A program made the position numbers and the translations under genes. A stretch of 19,198 bases of DNA from Bdellovibrionales bacterium (GTDB lineage: Bacteria > Bdellovibrionota > Bdellovibrionia > Bdellovibrionales > UBA1609), in contig JAGRAA010000167.1 in NCBI GenBank assembly GCA_020435185.1, forward strand, positions 1 to 19,198. Reading direction: 5' to 3'. The notes beneath the pieces are model-generated. The model was not told the DNA's origin. It saw only the letters and a program-made list of their open reading frames with translations, and ran no database searches. Below are positions 1-6,533 of the stretch, piece by piece (the stretch's first letter is position 1; every line of letters begins with the position of its first letter).

Positions 1-1
1 A

Positions 2-334
2 AAAGACTGGTGCCACCACACATTGAATTTCGATCAACCGGACTGGTGGAAACTAACAGAAAAAAAACTACCCATTCAAAATCGATCTTTGAGTTTTACT
101 TATTTAATTTTAAGTAAGGTCGCTAAACCAAATTCTACGTCGTGGGCAAGAATTGTTGGAGACCCTCTCAAAGAAAAAGGAAAAACCAAACAACTCATCT
201 GCCGAGGACCAGAACGAGAGTTCTTTTCTGTTTTAAAAAAATCAAAAAAGACCTTTGACCTTTGTCGAGGGGACCTTATCAAGATTCCTGAGAATTCTGT
301 GTTTAAAGGCAATGAAGTGAGATTAAGTGATTAA
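2..334 (+). CDS. Rsm22-like small-subunit-associated methyltransferase, C-terminal part
   Basis: The reading frame is open to the left edge, so only the last 110 codons are present and the true start lies outside. The first residues read KDWCHHTLNF, and further on come SWARIVGDPLKEKGK and a Cys-containing LICRG segment. This arrangement (DWCH, then R-I-x-x-P-x-K-x-KG, then a Lys-rich stretch and a GD near the end) matches the C-terminus of the Rsm22 family. Those are SAM-dependent methyltransferase-like proteins linked to the small ribosomal subunit, with Cys residues proposed to bind a metal cluster. The SAM-binding domain is not visible here. An internal TTG at 23 is probably not the start, because the DWCH motif precedes it. 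The TAA stop overlaps the stop of the convergent radical SAM gene. The family call rests on a short region, so I am fairly but not fully sure. Confidence 0.68.
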   Translation, partial: KDWCHHTLNFDQPDWWKLTEKKLPIQNRSLSFTYLILSKVAKPNSTSWARIVGDPLKEKGKTKQLICRGPEREFFSVLKKSKKTFDLCRGDLIKIPENSVFKGNEVRLSD

Positions 335-1269
335 CTTTGTTTTGAAAACTCTTGCCCCTGCTCCCATTGGCGTTCTTTTAGGTAATCAATAGCAAACTGA
401 TAGCTTCTCATTTTTTCTGTGGTCCATCTCGGAGCGACAAGTTCGTCATGTCTGCTGGCCACCGCTGTCAGACGATGAACATAAATCTTCGGGTCTAAGT
501 GTCGTAAAAAAAGACCTACTCTTCGAACATACTCTTCTCTCTCCAAAGGCTTGAAGTCTCCCCTTAAGTACTCTTGTTCAAGAGGCGTTTTTGTAAGCAC
601 ATGCAAGTTGTGAAGTTTCACATTATCTATATTCAGTTTATTCACGGTATGCGCTGTTTTAATAAGGTCGCTATCCGTCTCCTGAGGAAGACCAAAAATC
701 AGATGAATTCCTAAATTAACTTTAGGGCATTGTGCTCTAATTTTTTCAATAGCCCAAATGGATTTTTCAGCACTATGCCCTCGGCGCATCCACTCCAATT
801 GACCATTATCAAAACTCTGCACCCCTAGTTCAACAAAAACTGCCGTACGTTCGGCATAGTGATTTAACAACTCCACCACGTTTTCGGATAAACAATCAGG
901 GCGGGTTCCCACTACGATTCCGCAGATATCCTCTGATTTTAGCCCTACCTCAATATGATCTTTGAGAACTTGAGTCTTTCTAAAAGTGTTCGTATAAGCC
1001 TGAAAGTAAAGTAAAAATTTATGAACTCGATGACGAATTCGAACAACCTCTTTAATGCTCTCAATCTGTTTACTGAGTTCTTTTTCTCTAAATTCAGGAA
1101 AAGCTGCAGATCCCCATTCATCACAAAAATTACAAGGCTTCATCCCCCGAATGCCTTCTCGATTAGGGCAAGTCCCTGGGACACTCACTGAAATTTTATA
1201 TACTTTTTCCCCAAAACGTTTTTTGTAATACTCGTTAATAGGATTATAGGGGCGCTCTAAATGGTCCAT
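331..1269 (-). CDS. yhcC: YhcC/TIGR01212-type radical SAM protein
   Basis: A 312-residue protein with ATG start. The N-terminus carries CPNREG (Cys34), then GMKPCNFC (Cys46, Cys49), giving the C-x11-C-x2-C cluster arrangement of the YhcC-like radical SAM family, where three cysteines hold a [4Fe-4S] cluster that cleaves S-adenosylmethionine. Further family-like segments are FQAYTNTF (about 89-96), VGTRPDCL (about 120-127), ELGVQS (about 147-152), the HLIFGLPQET stretch (about 188-198) and KLHNLHVL (about 218-225). Length is typical. The substrate of this subfamily is not firmly known, so only the enzyme class is claimed. The stop overlaps the convergent Rsm22-like gene through a shared TTAA. 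The 102-nt gap before the next minus-strand gene upstream allows its own promoter and holds a 10-bp inverted repeat. Confidence 0.88.
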   Translation of the reverse strand: MDHLERPYNPINEYYKKRFGEKVYKISVSVPGTCPNREGIRGMKPCNFCDEWGSAAFPEFREKELSKQIESIKEVVRIRHRVHKFLLYFQAYTNTFRKTQVLKDHIEVGLKSEDICGIVVGTRPDCLSENVVELLNHYAERTAVFVELGVQSFDNGQLEWMRRGHSAEKSIWAIEKIRAQCPKVNLGIHLIFGLPQETDSDLIKTAHTVNKLNIDNVKLHNLHVLTKTPLEQEYLRGDFKPLEREEYVRRVGLFLRHLDPKIYVHRLTAVASRHDELVAPRWTTEKMRSYQFAIDYLKERQWEQGQEFSKQS

Positions 1270-1284
1270 CCTGATGGTCTAGTC

Positions 1285-1358
1285 AATTCTAGGCTCATTG
1301 TCTATTTTAATTTTGTTATTAATTCCTGTCACTCAAAATAGCAAACTCGCCTAGAATT
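1285..1358. repeat. 10-bp perfect inverted repeat in the yhcC leader
   Basis: AATTCTAGGC at 1285-1294 is matched by its exact reverse complement GCCTAGAATT at 1349-1358, with 54 bp between the arms. It fills most of the gap between the lipoprotein stop and the radical SAM start. It could be a paired operator, a weak RNA stem with a large loop, or chance. No U-tract follows, so a terminator is unlikely. Confidence 0.3.
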
Positions 1359-1371
1359 ACGATAATTTTGG

Positions 1372-1764
1372 TCATTTTAAACTATAAAAATAGCCTGTAG
1401 GAGAATCCCCTTTTACAAATAATTGAAAGTATTCCGGAACCTCACGTTCTTTCTCGTAAACCAATCGAACTTCAATTTCCAAGCTTTCTTCTCCTGGGTA
1501 TTCTTTCATCTTTCCAAACCCCCTAAAGTCAGCATTAATTTTAATATTAAATTCATATTTGTAACTTTTAGTATCAATTTTACAATCCATAAAATTAGGA
1601 CCATTGGGACCGAACTTTCGCTCAAATTTACATCGCGCCTCTGAAGAGGTTCCTTTGACTTTGCCTACATATGAGGTTCTTGGCACATTCTCATCAATAT
1701 CTGTAAGATTAGGCTTACAAGATGATAAAAAAATTAAAAGGCATATCCCTATTAGAATTTTCAA
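1372..1764 (-). CDS. small lipoprotein of unknown function
   Basis: A 130-residue product starting at TTG. The N-terminus MKILIGICLLIFLSSC is a short lipoprotein signal with an L-S-S-C lipobox; Cys16 would become the lipidated residue. The mature part (about 115 residues) is charged, has two further Cys (C45, C61) and alternating beta-like stretches such as KYEFNIKINADF and LEIEVRLVY, suggesting a small beta-rich periplasmic domain. I do not recognise the family. The start is supported by a strong Shine-Dalgarno sequence five nucleotides upstream. It is transcribed away from the mnmC2-like gene and sits upstream of the radical SAM gene on the same strand. A lipoprotein anchored to the inner or outer membrane is near certain if the gene is expressed; the role is unknown. 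Confidence 0.72.
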   Translation of the reverse strand: MKILIGICLLIFLSSCKPNLTDIDENVPRTSYVGKVKGTSSEARCKFERKFGPNGPNFMDCKIDTKSYKYEFNIKINADFRGFGKMKEYPGEESLEIEVRLVYEKEREVPEYFQLFVKGDSPTGYFYSLK

Positions 1765-1769
1765 AAGTC

Positions 1770-1776
1770 CCTCCCT
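1770..1776 (-). promoter_or_regulatory. Strong ribosome binding site fixing a TTG start
   Basis: On the minus strand AGGGAGG lies five nucleotides before the TTG at 1764. It is the clearest Shine-Dalgarno match near this gene and decides the start directly in front of the lipoprotein signal. Confidence 0.7.
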
Positions 1777-1787
1777 GGTTACCTAAT

Positions 1788-1816
1788 ACTGTAGAAAAAT
1801 TAATTCACTTACTCAA
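1788..1816 (-). promoter_or_regulatory. Possible sigma-70-type promoter for the lipoprotein gene
   Basis: On the minus strand TTGAGT (1811-1816) is separated by exactly 17 bp from TACAGT (1788-1793), each matching 4 of 6 consensus bases. Transcription would begin near 1781, leaving a short leader that contains the ribosome binding site. Such matches are common in AT-rich DNA, so this is tentative. Confidence 0.33.
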
Positions 1817-1876
1817 TAAATTCATGTACATGTGAAATGCCATGTTATACCTATCCTTCATATAATGGAAAAGCCT

Positions 1877-2599
1877 ATGTCGAAGTATCAAACCATAACT
1901 ACCGAAGACCAAAGTCCTTCTTTGGTGTTAACCAACACCCTTCAGATCAGCGAAGCTATGCACAGCACCCGAGGGGCTTTTTCCGAGTCAATATACATTT
2001 ATGGACAAGCCATAGAGGCTGCTTTAGAAAAAAAATGGCCTCTCAATGTTCTCAGCTTAGGACTTGGCTTAGGGTATAACGAAATTTTAACCATCGCCTA
2101 TTACCTCAAAAGTCAAGAGTCCTCTTTAAATTTACTTTCCTTCGAATCTAATTCAGAATTAATAGATTCTTTTGAGTCGTGGATACTCAATAAACCTGAT
2201 AAGTTTCTACTTTACCCCGCTTACGAGCAGATTCTTCAGCTCACTTCTGACAGACTCTCCATTGATGCCCACGACATAAAGGAAAGATTAGCTCAAGGGT
2301 TATCCTCAGGGGCCATAAAGCTTTCTATGGCCCTCGACGCAAACACCTCTTTTCAGCTTCAATACAACGTGATTTTATTCGACGCATTCAGCGAAAAAAT
2401 GAATGCCGACCTTTGGAATGAGAACTTCTTAACGGATTTCTTAGAAAAAGCCTGCTCACCCAAGTGTATTTTCTCCACCTACGCGGCCAAAGGAGCATTG
2501 TCTCGGTCTCTTAAAAAGGCTGGCTTTGTGCTTGAGCAAAAACCAGGATTTAAAGGCAAACGACAGTCCACCTTTGCTGTGCGTGATCCATTGATTTGA
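1877..2599 (+). CDS. mnmC: Stand-alone MnmC2-type (DUF752) tRNA methyltransferase
   Basis: A SAM-dependent methyltransferase, about 240 residues from the ATG at 1877. Motif I is LSLGLGLGYNE (about 60-70), an acidic FES follows at the end of strand 2 (about 89-91), then ILFDAFSEKMNADLW (about 166-180), FSTYAAKGALSRSLKKAGF (about 199-217) and GFKGKRQS (about 224-231). The D-A-F-x-x-x-x-x-x-x-LW, TYxAxGxxRRxLxxAGF and GFxxKR arrangement is that of the methyltransferase half of MnmC, which finishes 5-methylaminomethyl(-2-thio)uridine at tRNA wobble U34. The FAD-dependent oxidase half of E. coli MnmC is absent, as in the DUF752 enzyme of Aquifex. ATGs at 1832 and 1865 are in frame, but only 1877 has a GGAAAAG just upstream and begins near the expected domain edge. 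It overlaps the next gene. Confidence 0.8.
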   Translation: MSKYQTITTEDQSPSLVLTNTLQISEAMHSTRGAFSESIYIYGQAIEAALEKKWPLNVLSLGLGLGYNEILTIAYYLKSQESSLNLLSFESNSELIDSFESWILNKPDKFLLYPAYEQILQLTSDRLSIDAHDIKERLAQGLSSGAIKLSMALDANTSFQLQYNVILFDAFSEKMNADLWNENFLTDFLEKACSPKCIFSTYAAKGALSRSLKKAGFVLEQKPGFKGKRQSTFAVRDPLI

Positions 2600-3402
2600 G
2601 TTCTATTCTGTATCATTCTTTAAAAATGAGATTGGCTTTTAATAAATCTGAAACTGAAATGACCCAAACTTGGTTTTCTGAGTTACTCACCCTTTGGGTT
2701 GATAACCTTAAACCGCTCTCTTCTGTCGCTGTTCTCATCAGCTTAATTTCGGTCATCTTAACCAGAATACCCTTTGTTGGGCCCGTTCTTTCTAATCTCA
2801 CTTTTTTTGTACTCATTCTCGGATACTATAGCATCATTGATCGAATTTACGCAAAACAGGGCTGGAGAACCAATCAACTCACTCTTTTTTTAAATAGTGA
2901 TTTTTTATTAAAAAAATACCCTCTCGTCTTACTCTTCCATGGTGGAATTATTCTACTGTCTCAGATCATAAGCTTCTTCTTGTTTTTTGACTTTACAGCT
3001 AGCCTTTGGCAATTGGCTTACCTAGTCTATATTTCGCTATTTTATTTTTTGTTTTGCCCTATGTTAGTTTTTAAACAATGGCCCATTGAGACTTCAATTG
3101 AAAAACTCAAGTCGGCCTTAAAAGAGCACATTAGACCAATTTTACTTTCTTACTTTATCGTTTTTCTTATTAGCCTATTTATCTATGGCATTGTCTTTTT
3201 TATTTTTGCGGTCAAAGAAAACTACTATTGGTTAGCTTCAGCGGCGGCTCAAACCGTTGCCGGCATGCTCACCATCCCTATTTTTATTTGTTTGTCGTAT
3301 TTAATTCACCAAAGACTATTCCCTTCTCCTCAAGGCCATAGCCCCTTAAAAAAAGAAAGGCTCGTTAACGACGAGCCTAAAAAAAAGGTAAAAATTTATT
3401 AA
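2596..3402 (+). CDS. Six-helix integral membrane protein, unknown
   Basis: About 268 residues from a TTG that overlaps the mnmC stop (TTGA). ATG codons at 2626 and 2659 are also possible starts, and none has a good ribosome binding site. Hydrophobic helices lie at roughly 41-60, 62-82, 108-131, 137-157, 180-206 and 214-238, joined by short basic loops such as DRIYAKQGWR and EKLKSALKEHIR. The C-terminal tail is hydrophilic and Lys-rich. I do not recognise a family or catalytic motif. Overlap with the methyltransferase suggests co-transcription but gives no functional link by itself. The codons for the tail residues ERLVNDEP coincide with a hairpin that reads as a terminator for the opposing ydbH-ydbL operon, so the tail's composition may be shaped by that constraint. 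Confidence 0.7.
   Translation: MSSILYHSLKMRLAFNKSETEMTQTWFSELLTLWVDNLKPLSSVAVLISLISVILTRIPFVGPVLSNLTFFVLILGYYSIIDRIYAKQGWRTNQLTLFLNSDFLLKKYPLVLLFHGGIILLSQIISFFLFFDFTASLWQLAYLVYISLFYFLFCPMLVFKQWPIETSIEKLKSALKEHIRPILLSYFIVFLISLFIYGIVFFIFAVKENYYWLASAAAQTVAGMLTIPIFICLSYLIHQRLFPSPQGHSPLKKERLVNDEPKKKVKIY
3347..3378 (-). terminator. Intrinsic terminator for the ydbH-ydbL operon, inside the opposing gene
   Basis: An 8-bp perfect stem (3358-3365 with 3371-3378) closes a 5-nt loop. Read on the minus strand it is followed by TTCTTTTTTT, a U-rich tract typical of a rho-independent terminator, and it begins 26 nt after the ydbL-like stop. On the plus strand the hairpin is followed by A residues, so it should not stop the opposing transcript. 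It lies wholly within the last codons of the membrane-protein gene. Confidence 0.78.
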
Positions 3403-3404
3403 GT

Positions 3405-4004
3405 TTATTTTTGTGACCAAGCTCCATCTTTCTCTACCCAAGTCCCTTTTGGAGAATTTTCTATAAAAGATTTAGAAAAACTACTGATGACCTGAGATTT
3501 TTGACCCGCTCCAATGTTGTTAGCATTCATGACTTCACTGTAAAGATCTTTTCGATCCTCATTTTCTTCGCTCACTAATTTATCTATCATTTTTTGCTCT
3601 AATTTTTTAAGTTTTGAAGGATCCTTTACCACAAGCATGCCATTTGAGTTTTCTCCTAAAACTCCCATAGACTTGTATTTATCAATTTTAGCTAATCGCG
3701 AAGCTTGATTTTTTAAGATGGCCTGAGCTTTTGTTGTATTGACTTTCATCTCAGGAGCAGCGTTTGCTAGAGAAATAAATGAAATGCTTACTATAATAGA
3801 TTTACCCGGAAACACATAATAGCTACTCTTCTCTGTTTGCTTTTTTTCTTCTTCTTTCACACGATAAAGCTCTTTTACATAGTCATCAGCAGCTTTCTGC
3901 ACAGCTCCCTCTGGAAAATGAACATTTACCGTTACACAAGATACCAATGCGATTGCGATCAGCCCTATTATTACCTTTTTAACCTGTTTTGATACATCCT
4001 TCAT
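3405..4004 (-). CDS. ydbL: YdbL-like (DUF1318) lipoprotein, apparent YnbE-YdbL fusion
   Basis: A 199-residue lipoprotein from the ATG at 4004. The signal VIIGLIAIALVSC puts the lipidated Cys at 23, followed by VTVNVHFPEGAVQKAADDYVKELY, which resembles the short YnbE-type lipoprotein or DUF1318 N-terminus. After a charged linker comes a second hydrophobic stretch, SIIVSISFISLANAAPEM (about 68-85), that looks like a relict cleavable signal. Then follow AQAILKNQASRLAKIDKYKSMGVLGENSNGMLVV and a C-terminus ending GTWVEKDGAWSQK, as in DUF1318/YdbL (YdbL ends in a similar W-x-x-K). In E. coli YnbE partners YdbH in an envelope-spanning bridge and YdbL assists it. Here the gene overlaps ydbH by 26 nt, consistent with joint function. 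A longer frame to 4073 exists, but GGAGAGAGG just upstream fixes 4004. Confidence 0.78.
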   Translation of the reverse strand: MKDVSKQVKKVIIGLIAIALVSCVTVNVHFPEGAVQKAADDYVKELYRVKEEEKKQTEKSSYYVFPGKSIIVSISFISLANAAPEMKVNTTKAQAILKNQASRLAKIDKYKSMGVLGENSNGMLVVKDPSKLKKLEQKMIDKLVSEENEDRKDLYSEVMNANNIGAGQKSQVISSFSKSFIENSPKGTWVEKDGAWSQK

Positions 4005-6405
4005 AGCCTCTCTCCATTTCTTCGACTTTTTTTTGTTTTTCTGAATCTTCCTTTGATTCTTTTTTATCATCATTCAATTTAAGATCGGTCTCGTTTGACC
4101 CATTCTCGGACCCACCCTCTTGGTTTTTTATGGCCTCAATCTGCGATAAAACCTGTGTCACAAAAGCTTGCAAACCATAAGAGTCCAACACTACAGGGTA
4201 AGATTCACTCCCCAATGGAATTTTAAAACGATTACCTTTCAGAATGTAGTGTTTTTCTATTTTTTTTCTATTAAAAATTCCCTCAAATGCTTTAGTCTCT
4301 TCTTTCGGATCAAATGTTTCTACTAAAACAGATCCGTTCTTCGCAAACATGCTTAAACCAGCGTATTCAATATCATAACCTCCAATTAAATCACTAGGCC
4401 AACCAAAGGCCAGAAAATCAATAAACGATGGTAATTGCTCAAAGTAAGAAGGATCTGCAAAGAGACTCACAAAGTTCTTCATGGCTTGAGCTGAAAACCT
4501 TACCACTCGGCTTTCTTCTGGAATTAATCTAAATTCAAAATCGAACTGAGTTGGTAACGTTCGTTGAAAGACCGCATTCTTAAAATGCCCTTTTAAAACA
4601 CCGTCCATACTCCCAAAATTCAACCATTGACCAAATTGCTTTAATTTTATGCTATCCCAGTTAGCATTGAATTGAAACTCTGGAACCGAAGTAAAAAGAC
4701 GGTACATTTTAAGATCGCCTAATTTTACTTCGCCATCAAAAAGTCTTGCTACAATTTCTCCTGAGGCCTTCAATCGACTTCGCTTTAAATCTATGTCCAC
4801 AGTTACCGGATCTAATTTTACAGGAGACAATGCTTGAGGAGAAAGACACATCGCTCTTTCCGCAAACTCCAAGTTCATTGAATCAAAACTCAATGTAGAG
4901 GTCATGGTGATTAAATTGGGATTCATAACGTCTAAGGTTTGTATATTAAGATTCTTCCAATGCATGGGCATAGATTCAACCTCTAAAGGAATCTCAGGCG
5001 CATTTAAGGCCACCTGTATTCTATCTTTTTCATCTACTCTCACTCTTACTGAGTCCATGAAAAATTCAGTTAATCGCAGATGAATTCCGTTGTACTGCAA
5101 TTGATCGAAATGAACAAAAACATTGGATCTTTCAGAAAACCCTAAATGAACTTTAGAATTAAAGTTCGATAATTTATAATTGGAGCCTTGATCATCAATA
5201 TTAAAGTTTCTAAAAACAATATCACTTTTTAAAAACGACTTTTTTTCTCTTAAATTTTTAAAAAACTCTGCGTTTAAAAAAATATTTTCTCCAGAAAGAC
5301 TAACATCAGCTTCTCCGCTTTGAATTCTAAATTTAGTAAATAGTGGATGGGGATAAATTTTTTCGATCTTTTTCTTCAAATTATTCATATCCCATTTATT
5401 GGCCTTTAGAAAAAAAGAGAGTGGTATTTCATCCCATAGCCATCCCGAATGGTCACTTTTATTCTCTATAGTGAGATCTAAATAATGATCTCCTAGTAAG
5501 TTTGCTTTTAGATCCACGGACTTTACAGATGAAAATTTTTGATCTAAGAAGCTGAACTTTCCGTCTAGAGAGGAGCTCTTCAAATCTACTCCAAAATAGT
5601 CCTCCCCCATCAAGGCCTCAAGATCTCCGAATTGAAATTTATAAAACACCGTTTCATCTGGCAGATTGTCTTTTATCCATCCCTTTATTTCTGATTTGAA
5701 GGCAGACATTTGTAACATACGAGTCTCTTCAGCATTGGCAAACTCCATTCCCTCTATGTTTAAATTAAGAGAATAGTTCTTATCATCCTGCAATAGTGAA
5801 AGTTTGGTTTGTTTGACAGAGCCTTTATTAGCTTTGCTGACATAGCTAAACCCTTCAACCGTGCTATTCGCGTTTACCTTGGTGATCTTCATTTTGTTAA
5901 AGGTCAATAGCGCCTCTAGACTCATATGAGAAATATCTATACCATATTCATCCACCTGCAGTTTCTGCGAAGGAAAATTTATAAATATCGTATCTAGATC
6001 TTTTTTTTCTAAATTAAATTTGATGTCCATTTCACTGTATAAGCGATTGACTATATTTCCATTTTTTAAAACCGTGATGTCCGCATCAAAGAGAATAAAA
6101 ATATCTCCCTCTTGCTTTTTATAATTAATGGGACCCGTTAGCTTTAAATCATAGGATTTATACTTAAGATAAAGCTCAATTGAACTAATTTGTCCTTCAT
6201 AAAGCTTAGAGACATCAGTCTCTATGACCAAATTAGAAAATTGAATCGGCCACTCCTTGACCCAAACCCTTCTCAAGGTTTTATTGATTTCCCTCTGTAC
6301 CCATTGATTTACATTTTCATTCGTAACTGTGTAATAAATCCCAAAGGCAGCTAAGAACAGAAAATAAAAAACAACGATATATCGATTCAAAAAGATTTTT
6401 CTCAC
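3979..6405 (-). CDS. ydbH: YdbH-like AsmA-superfamily inter-membrane lipid transport protein
   Basis: An 808-residue protein from a GTG start. One N-terminal transmembrane helix (about 9-27) is followed by a very long periplasmic region made largely of short beta-strands, as expected of the AsmA-like bridge proteins (YdbH, TamB, YhdP) that form hydrophobic grooves carrying phospholipids to the outer membrane. The region near 600-705 (GSMDGVLKGHF, the FRLIPEESRVVRFSAQAMKN segment, GGYDIEYAGLSMFAKNGSVLVE) resembles the C-terminal YdbH domain. The last 60 or so residues are a highly charged, likely disordered tail. E. coli YdbH is of similar size (about 880). The adjacent ydbL-like gene overlaps its 3' end, which matches the ydbH-ynbE-ydbL neighbourhood of enterobacteria and is the main support for choosing YdbH over other AsmA-like proteins. 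GTG is uncertain as start; only AGAGA precedes it. Confidence 0.75.
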   Translation of the reverse strand: MRKIFLNRYIVVFYFLFLAAFGIYYTVTNENVNQWVQREINKTLRRVWVKEWPIQFSNLVIETDVSKLYEGQISSIELYLKYKSYDLKLTGPINYKKQEGDIFILFDADITVLKNGNIVNRLYSEMDIKFNLEKKDLDTIFINFPSQKLQVDEYGIDISHMSLEALLTFNKMKITKVNANSTVEGFSYVSKANKGSVKQTKLSLLQDDKNYSLNLNIEGMEFANAEETRMLQMSAFKSEIKGWIKDNLPDETVFYKFQFGDLEALMGEDYFGVDLKSSSLDGKFSFLDQKFSSVKSVDLKANLLGDHYLDLTIENKSDHSGWLWDEIPLSFFLKANKWDMNNLKKKIEKIYPHPLFTKFRIQSGEADVSLSGENIFLNAEFFKNLREKKSFLKSDIVFRNFNIDDQGSNYKLSNFNSKVHLGFSERSNVFVHFDQLQYNGIHLRLTEFFMDSVRVRVDEKDRIQVALNAPEIPLEVESMPMHWKNLNIQTLDVMNPNLITMTSTLSFDSMNLEFAERAMCLSPQALSPVKLDPVTVDIDLKRSRLKASGEIVARLFDGEVKLGDLKMYRLFTSVPEFQFNANWDSIKLKQFGQWLNFGSMDGVLKGHFKNAVFQRTLPTQFDFEFRLIPEESRVVRFSAQAMKNFVSLFADPSYFEQLPSFIDFLAFGWPSDLIGGYDIEYAGLSMFAKNGSVLVETFDPKEETKAFEGIFNRKKIEKHYILKGNRFKIPLGSESYPVVLDSYGLQAFVTQVLSQIEAIKNQEGGSENGSNETDLKLNDDKKESKEDSEKQKKVEEMERGYEGCIKTG
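4007..4015 (-). promoter_or_regulatory. Ribosome binding site of the ydbL-like gene inside ydbH
   Basis: GGAGAGAGG on the minus strand lies just before the ATG at 4004. It chooses this start over the longer frame to 4073, whose extra residues are only Lys-rich sequence, and places the lipoprotein signal at the N-terminus. Confidence 0.7.
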
Positions 6406-6533
6406 TCTCTTAGATTAGCAAATTGCCTCTCTTCAAGTAAGGCTACCTCGCTCTTTTGCGACCCACCGCAAGATCGCCCTCTTCATGACAACGCCCACTT
6501 TACAGAATCAAAAAGGTTCAGTATTAAACGAGT

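Noticed and set aside
331..334. Convergent stop codons sharing TTAA as a regulatory overlap
   Set aside because: A three-base overlap of tail-to-tail genes is common in compact genomes and needs no special explanation.
1423..1786. Plus-strand frames opposite the small lipoprotein gene (1423-1644 and 1604-1786)
   Set aside because: They are antisense to a lipoprotein with a clear signal, lipobox and ribosome binding site, and their translations are low-complexity Phe/Ser-rich sequence.
3979..4073. Longer start of the ydbL-like gene at 4073
   Set aside because: The extra 23 residues are Lys-rich and would bury the lipoprotein signal; a strong ribosome binding site marks the start at 4004.
6456..6471. 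Small TTGCG/CGCAA hairpin between ydbH and the HAD gene
   Set aside because: A 5-bp stem with no U-tract and no promoter-like context; expected by chance in a gap of this size.
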